DNA of 64,000 bases, taken from assembly GCA_039190895.1 (NCBI GenBank), contig JBCCXY010000003.1:21726-85725 (forward strand). Direction: 5' to 3'. Of this stretch, positions 59,293 to 64,000 are shown in pieces. A program made the position numbers and the translations under genes. Within the stretch, counting starts at the first letter, position 1; every line of letters starts with the position of its first letter. The notes under the pieces were generated by a model. The model saw only the letters and a program-made list of their open reading frames with translations. It made no database searches and had not been told where the DNA came from. The DNA comes from Ovoidimarina sp039190895. GTDB taxonomy: Bacteria; Pseudomonadota; Alphaproteobacteria; Rhodobacterales; Rhodobacteraceae.

Positions 59293-60243
59293 ATGAGATT
59301 GACGTCAGCGCTTCTGGCGCTTGCCATGGCGGCCGTGACCGGTGCAGCCTCTGCCGAGGACTTTCCGAAGGGCAGCGTAGATTACATCATTCCATTCGGA
59401 CCGGGCGGAGAGTCCGACATCACGGCCCGTTTCCAGCAGCCGTTCTTCGAGAAGCTGTATGGCGAGCAGATGGTTGTGAACTATCAACCCGGCGGCGGAG
59501 GCGCCGTGGGTTGGTCGCAACTCAATAACATGGCAGGCGACGGGTCGGTCATTATGGGGATAAACCTGCCGCACATCATCATCAAGCCGCAGCAGGGCGA
59601 TGTGGGTTTCCAGACTGATGACCTCGCGGCGGTTTACATGTTCCACTACACGCCGGACGCGATCGTTGTGACGGCGGACAGCCCGTACATGACGCTGCAG
59701 GATCTGATTGACGACGCGAAGGCGAACCCGAAGCAGGTGATTTTCTCGGGCTCGGGCAAGGGCACGGCGAACCATCTGGCGCAGGTGCAGTTCGACGCGA
59801 TGGCCGGGATTGAGAGCACGTATGTCTCGTTCAAGGGCACCGGTGCCTCGGTGACGGCGCTGCTCGGGAACCAGGTGAAGGCGGCGTGGGGTTACACCAC
59901 CGTCGGTGCGGCGCAGGGCGACAAGGTGCGGATGCTGGCCGTCGCGATGGAAGAGCGTCACCCGGCGTTCCCGGACGTGCCGACGTTCCGAGAGCTGGGC
60001 TATGACATGGTGTCGGGCGCATATCGTGGGATCGCCGTGCCGAACTCTGCCTCGGAAGAGGTGAAGGTGCAAGTCTCTGACGCGATTGCGAAAATCAACG
60101 CGGACCCGGACTTTCAGAAGCAGATGCTGGACGGGGGTTTTGCGTTGGTCGACGTAGGCTATGGCGCGGACATGGACGCGTTCATTGCCGACAAGGCGGA
60201 GGGCTATATCAGCGCGGCGCAATCCGCCGGGATCATCGAGTAA
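59293..60243 (+). CDS. tctC: Tripartite tricarboxylate transporter binding protein TctC
   Basis: This 316-residue periplasmic binding protein of the Bug/TctC family has signal peptide ending near ASA-ED. It has the hallmarks VDYIIPFGPGGESDITARF, VNYQPGGGGAVGW and FSGSGKGTANH. It has a GGGAGGAAA ribosome site. With the TctAB gene it forms a TTT importer for a carboxylate. Downstream of a sulfolactate-dehydrogenase-like gene and soxT, sulfolactate or a related sulfonate is a reasonable guess for its ligand. Confidence 0.92.
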   Translation: MRLTSALLALAMAAVTGAASAEDFPKGSVDYIIPFGPGGESDITARFQQPFFEKLYGEQMVVNYQPGGGGAVGWSQLNNMAGDGSVIMGINLPHIIIKPQQGDVGFQTDDLAAVYMFHYTPDAIVVTADSPYMTLQDLIDDAKANPKQVIFSGSGKGTANHLAQVQFDAMAGIESTYVSFKGTGASVTALLGNQVKAAWGYTTVGAAQGDKVRMLAVAMEERHPAFPDVPTFRELGYDMVSGAYRGIAVPNSASEEVKVQVSDAIAKINADPDFQKQMLDGGFALVDVGYGADMDAFIADKAEGYISAAQSAGIIE

Positions 60244-60252
60244 TATCTGACG

Positions 60253-60272
60253 GGGGCGCCGCATGGCGCCCC
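60253..60272 (+). promoter_or_regulatory. Intercistronic stem-loop after tctC
   Basis: A perfect 8-bp repeat GGGGCGCC / GGCGCCCC with a GCAT loop lies 9 bases after the tctC stop. No T-run follows. It probably raises the stability of the binding-protein message. Confidence 0.6.
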
Positions 60273-60291
60273 TGCTGCGCCCGGAGGCCAG

Positions 60292-62250
60292 ATGCTAGAC
60301 TTCATTGCCGGTGCGCTGTCGCCGCTGAACCTGCTGCTGGCTCTTCTGGGCGTGGCGGCGGGGACGATCATCGGGTCGATCCCGGGGCTGACGGCGACCA
60401 TGGCCGTTGCGGTGCTGGTGCCGCTGACGTTCACGATGTCGCCCGACAGCGAGTTGATCCTGATGGGCGCGATCTATACCGGGGCGATTTACGGCGGGGC
60501 GTATGCGGCGATCCTGCTGAACACGCCCGGCACGCCATCGGCCATTGCGACGACGTTTGACGGCTATCCCATGGCAAAGCGGGGGGACGGGGACCTTGCG
60601 GTCTCGGTCGCGTGTATCTCTTCGGTGATCGGTGGGCTGGTGGGGGCGCTGGCGCTGTTGCTGCTCGCGCCGCCTTTGGCGGAGGCGGCGCTGGCGTTCG
60701 GGCCGGTGGAGTACTTTTGGCTCGCGGTTTTCGGGTTGTCGCTGATTGCCGCGTTGTCGACAGGGGATTTTCTGAAGGGCACGATTGGTGCGTGTTTCGG
60801 CCTGTTGCTGGCGATGATCGGGATATCCGAGACGAGTGCCGAGGTGCGCTTTACGTTTGGGTCCAACACCTTGCTTGGCGGAATTGAGACGGTGTCCGCG
60901 CTGATCGGGCTTTACTGCATCCCGGTCCTCATCGACCTTGTGGCGACGCCGGACCGCCATCTGAAAGCGCCGGAGCAGACCCGGGGCTTTCGATTGCCCG
61001 AGGCGGTCGGGCTGCTGTTGAAGAACAAGTTCAACGTAATGCGTAGTTCTGTCGTCGGTACGATGGTAGGTGCGTTGCCTGGGGCCGGAGGGTCCGTTGC
61101 GGGTCTTGTTGCCTATTCGGAGGCGCGCCGGACGAGCAGAGGCGACACACCATATGGCGAGGGCAATCCGGGCGGGATCGTTGCTACGGAGTCCGCCAAC
61201 AATGCCACTGTCGGTGGTGGGTTCATTCCGACGCTGGTGCTTGGCATTCCGGGGACGCCGCCGGATGCGGTGATCCTTGGCGCGCTGCTGGTGCAGGGGG
61301 TCCGGACGGGGCCGAGCCTGTTCTCGGACGGGGCGAGCATCGTCTACACGTTCATCTTCGGCCTGTTGCTGGCGACTATCCTGATGCTGCCGGTGGGCCT
61401 CTTGATCGGGCGCTTTGCGTATGGGGCCATTGTGCGGGCGCCAAAGGCCGCGCTTGTCCCGGCGGTGGCGTTCATGACCGTCATCGGCACCTTTGCGATC
61501 CGCAACAGCGTCTCGGACATCGCGATTATGATCGCGCTTGGAGTCGTAGGCTGGGTGGCGAGTAAGCGGGGCTTCTCGGTCTCGCCCATCGTGCTGGGCC
61601 TGATCCTGGGGCGCATTGCCGAGCAGGGCTTTGTGCAAAGCTGGACGATTGGCGACGCGATTGGGGACCTGTGGGGACAGTTCTTCGGGCGCCCGCTTTC
61701 AATGGCCATCATCGCGCTGACGCTGCTGACGTTTTTCTATCCGTTCTGGCCAAACATCAAACGCGTCCTTTCACGCCAGACGCCCGATGCCGCGGCGACT
61801 GAGCGCGCGCCTGCATCGTCCCCCGCCCTCACCCGCGACCTCATCGGCTTTGCCATTGCGGGAGGCATCGCCGTGTTGGCGCTTCAGCAATCTGCGAGCC
61901 TCAACCCCGAGGCTGCCGTCTTCCCGCGCACCATAGCCACGGCGATGGCAGTGCTGGTAGTGCTTGCTGTCGGTCGCCTGTTCCTGACCCGACGGGTGAC
62001 GGAAGAGGCTGTCGATGGCTCGTGGGTACGGATGGCAGCGCTGCCCGTTGCGATGCTCGGCGCGGTGTTCCTGTTTCCGATCCTTGGATTTGCGGTGTCG
62101 GCTGTGCTTCTGGGCGTGGTCCTGACAATCGTCGCCCAGCATGAGCGCGTTTCGGTGACGAGTTGGACGGTGCTTTTGGCATCGGTTGCGGCCATCATCA
62201 TTGGGTGCACACTGCTGTTCAGCGAGGCGCTGTCCGTGCCCCTGCCCTAG
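60292..62250 (+). CDS. tctA: Fused TctA-TctB membrane component of TTT transporter
   Basis: This 652-residue protein combines a TctA large permease (about residues 1-500) with a TctB small membrane subunit (about 510-650). The TctA part has SIPGLTATMAVAVLVPLTF, YGGAYAAILLNTPGTP and LGIPGTPPDAVILGALL. In most TTT systems the two are separate genes. GGAGG lies upstream of ATG 60292. It forms the membrane channel served by the TctC protein. Confidence 0.9.
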   Translation: MLDFIAGALSPLNLLLALLGVAAGTIIGSIPGLTATMAVAVLVPLTFTMSPDSELILMGAIYTGAIYGGAYAAILLNTPGTPSAIATTFDGYPMAKRGDGDLAVSVACISSVIGGLVGALALLLLAPPLAEAALAFGPVEYFWLAVFGLSLIAALSTGDFLKGTIGACFGLLLAMIGISETSAEVRFTFGSNTLLGGIETVSALIGLYCIPVLIDLVATPDRHLKAPEQTRGFRLPEAVGLLLKNKFNVMRSSVVGTMVGALPGAGGSVAGLVAYSEARRTSRGDTPYGEGNPGGIVATESANNATVGGGFIPTLVLGIPGTPPDAVILGALLVQGVRTGPSLFSDGASIVYTFIFGLLLATILMLPVGLLIGRFAYGAIVRAPKAALVPAVAFMTVIGTFAIRNSVSDIAIMIALGVVGWVASKRGFSVSPIVLGLILGRIAEQGFVQSWTIGDAIGDLWGQFFGRPLSMAIIALTLLTFFYPFWPNIKRVLSRQTPDAAATERAPASSPALTRDLIGFAIAGGIAVLALQQSASLNPEAAVFPRTIATAMAVLVVLAVGRLFLTRRVTEEAVDGSWVRMAALPVAMLGAVFLFPILGFAVSAVLLGVVLTIVAQHERVSVTSWTVLLASVAAIIIGCTLLFSEALSVPLP

Positions 62251-62721
62251 CGATCAACAGCAGCGGGCGTCGTTTCCTGGGTGTTCCCGGGGCGGTAGTT
62301 TCTCAAGAAGTCCTGCGATGACCTTAACTCTAGACTGGCGCGTATGACCCGAGTCGTCAACCGCTGTCGATTCGGCTTCGAGGTGAGGATGGACCGATAG
62401 GGGCCGGCATTTTGAGTGTCATACTTTGGTCTTAAAGCGGTCGAAATGACTGACCGTGGTACAGGTTTTAGTATGCAATTGCATACCATATCGCCGGTTA
62501 CTAACTACTTGATGCGGCTTGGCAAACACTGCGTTTTGCAAATTAATTTTCAGCTTTTCCGCAGATCTGTATTGATAAATTTACAGGAGTACCTGGTATA
62601 AAATTGATGCAGATCAAATACCTGATCGCCTGTGTTAGGTTGAATTTACACAGCCAGCGCACGGAATAAGGGTTCGACCAAGGGCTTGCCGCGCTGTCAG
62701 ACACACGTGGAGGATGCCCCA
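62251..62721. other. Long intergenic region before acs
   Basis: This 471-bp region has no convincing gene; the frame open at 62416-62601 has no ribosome site or family resemblance. From about 62420 to 62650 it is clearly more AT-rich than its surroundings. It contains a 16-bp perfect palindrome (62471-62486) and a TTTTGCAAATTAATTTT stretch near 62533-62550. It is most likely the regulated promoter of the acetyl-CoA synthetase gene. Confidence 0.5.
62471..62486. promoter_or_regulatory. Perfect 16-bp palindrome in the acs upstream region
   Basis: GTATGCAATTGCATAC is a perfect palindrome about 236 bp upstream of acs in an AT-rich stretch. It has the size and symmetry of a dimeric repressor site (for example GntR or TetR class). 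The regulator is not in the window. Confidence 0.5.
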
Positions 62722-64000
62722 GTGAACGACCAGACCCCAACCGCCGCCGCCGCTGAAACCATCCATCCGCCCTCGGCGGCGATCAGCGAGGCAGCACACG
62801 TCAAGCCTGCGGATTATGAGGCGAAATACGCCGCGTCCGTCGCCGACCCCGAGGCTTTTTGGGCCGAGGAAGGCAAGCGCCTGGACTGGATCAAGCCCTA
62901 TACCAAGGTGAAGAACACGTCGTTCGCCTATGACGATGTCTCGATCAAATGGTTCGAGGACGGTACGCTTAACGTTAGCTCGAACTGTATTGACCGGCAC
63001 CTTGTGGAGCGCGGCGATCAGACAGCGATCATCTGGGAACCTGACAGCCCCGAAGAGCCCGCCCAACACATCACCTATCGCGATCTGCATCGCGAAGTTT
63101 GCCTTTTCGCCAACGTCCTGAAGTCAATGGGCGTGGGCAAGGGCGACCGTGTGATCATCTACCTCCCCATGATCCCGGCCGCCGCTTATGCGATGCTCGC
63201 CTGTGCGCGCATCGGCGCCATTCATTCCATCGTCTTTGCGGGTTTCTCTCCCGACGCGCTGGCCGATCGGATCAATGGCTGCGACGCAAAGCTTGTGATC
63301 TGTGCCGATCACGCCCCAAGGGGCGGGCGCGCGACGCCGCTGAAGTCGAACTGCGACAAGGCGCTGCGGCGGGTCATGCATGATTGCAAGCTTCTGGTGG
63401 TCACCCGGACCGGCGATCAGATCGATTGGGTCGAGGGGCGGGACTATCGTTATGAGGACGAGGTCAAGAAGGTCGAAAGCGGCAACACGCCCGAAGAGAT
63501 GAACGCAGAGGACCCGCTGTTCATTCTGTACACCTCAGGCTCGACCGGACAGCCGAAGGGTGTTGTGCACTCCCCCGGCGGGTACCTTGTCTATGCCTCG
63601 ATGACGCATGAGCTGATCTTCGACTATCACCCAGGCGATATCTACTGGTGCACGGCGGATGTGGGCTGGGTCACGGGCCACAGCTATATCGTTTACGGGC
63701 CGCTCGCGAATGGCGCCACGACGGTGATGTTCGAGGGCGTGCCGACCTACCCCGATGCCGGGCGCTTTTGGGAGGTTTGCGCAAAGCACAAGGTCACACA
63801 ATTCTACACCGCCCCAACCGCAATCCGCGCGTTGATGGGCAAGGGCACCGACTGGGTCGAGAAACATGATCTATCCTCCCTACGGATCCTCGGCTCGGTC
63901 GGTGAGCCCATCAATCCCGAAGCATGGACGTGGTACAACGAGCACGTCGGAAAAGGTGTTTGCCCCATCGTCGATACGTGGTGGCAAACCGAAACCGGCG
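62722..64000 (+). CDS. acs: Acetyl-CoA synthetase, N-terminal part (runs off window)
   Basis: This frame is open from GTG 62722 to the right edge (426 codons) and encodes the AMP-forming acetate-CoA ligase that activates acetate to acetyl-CoA. It has the Acs N-terminal region, the ATP-binding loop YTSGSTGQPKGVVHSPGGY, GWVTGHSYIVYGPLANG, GSVGEPINPEAW and DTWWQTETG at the edge. The full enzyme would be about 650 residues, so about one third of the gene is missing. A GGAGG site precedes the GTG. The long AT-rich upstream region suggests carbon-source regulation. Confidence 0.93.
   Translation, partial: MNDQTPTAAAAETIHPPSAAISEAAHVKPADYEAKYAASVADPEAFWAEEGKRLDWIKPYTKVKNTSFAYDDVSIKWFEDGTLNVSSNCIDRHLVERGDQTAIIWEPDSPEEPAQHITYRDLHREVCLFANVLKSMGVGKGDRVIIYLPMIPAAAYAMLACARIGAIHSIVFAGFSPDALADRINGCDAKLVICADHAPRGGRATPLKSNCDKALRRVMHDCKLLVVTRTGDQIDWVEGRDYRYEDEVKKVESGNTPEEMNAEDPLFILYTSGSTGQPKGVVHSPGGYLVYASMTHELIFDYHPGDIYWCTADVGWVTGHSYIVYGPLANGATTVMFEGVPTYPDAGRFWEVCAKHKVTQFYTAPTAIRALMGKGTDWVEKHDLSSLRILGSVGEPINPEAWTWYNEHVGKGVCPIVDTWWQTETG

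Noticed and set aside
62416..62601. 61-codon open frame upstream of acs
   Set aside because: No ribosome site, no family resemblance and it spans the AT-rich regulatory palindrome; more likely chance.

Overview
The window looks like a chromosomal stretch of a Rhodobacterales (roseobacter-group) alphaproteobacterium. The evidence is the GC-rich coding style with tight ATGA/GTGA gene overlaps, a C4-type 5-aminolevulinate synthase, a full sox thiosulfate-oxidation cluster, a bacteriophytochrome, fructose (Frc) and AztABC-like zinc transporters, a DUF6525-type small protein and a tripartite tricarboxylate-type (TTT) transporter. Annotation is by reading translated sequence and motifs only; no database search was run. 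I saw no rRNA, tRNA, insertion sequence, prophage or CRISPR array.

Layout. 1-6.4 kb: cyoA (its cyo operon continues off the left edge), an MFS transporter, and a quaternary-amine ABC transporter. 6.4-8.8 kb: an H-NOX nitric oxide sensor followed by an HNOBA-GGDEF-EAL c-di-GMP enzyme. 8.9-13.2 kb: a ROK regulator divergent from frcBCA. 13.2-17.2 kb: an L,D-transpeptidase-like protein, then a zinc-uptake operon led by a 43-residue membrane peptide and a Zur-like box. 17.2-24.05 kb: a LacI-controlled sugar ABC/glycoside hydrolase operon that has decayed. A 1.5-kb internal inversion swaps the ends of the binding-protein and permease genes, and there is also a nonsense codon, a frameshift, a frameshifting deletion and an in-frame deletion. 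24.05-36.8 kb: a signalling region with a GGDEF-EAL enzyme overlapped by a periplasmic binding protein, several histidine kinases and receivers, a bacteriophytochrome, and two paralogous receivers fused to what looks like a histidine-less DHp domain. 36.8-42.5 kb: a peptide/nickel/metallophore-class ABC importer translationally coupled to an EamA exporter, behind a second Zur-like box. 42.5-46.0 kb: a DUF6525 protein, two metallo-beta-lactamase-fold proteins, a Crp/Fnr regulator, a YgaP-like membrane protein and a rhodanese, preceded by a third Zur-like box. 46.0-47.3 kb: hemA with an Fnr-like box.

47.4-58.3 kb: the sox cluster. soxV, X, Y, Z, A, B, C, D, E and F run on the minus strand; soxS, soxR and soxT run on the plus strand. 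Two similar SoxR operator candidates lie at the soxV/soxS and soxX promoters. 58.3-62.3 kb: a nonsense-interrupted SlcC-like sulfolactate dehydrogenase, a TctC protein and a fused TctA-TctB. 62.7 kb to the right edge: a truncated acetyl-CoA synthetase gene.

Taken together the window combines organic osmolyte and sugar uptake, zinc homeostasis, light and NO sensing and inorganic sulfur oxidation, fitting a marine or saline heterotroph that gains energy from reduced sulfur. The most unusual observations are the inversion-broken sugar operon, the recurring GTTATNNNRTAAC motif linking an importer/exporter cassette to zinc control, the receiver plus pseudo-DHp proteins, and the sulfur module around the Crp regulator.
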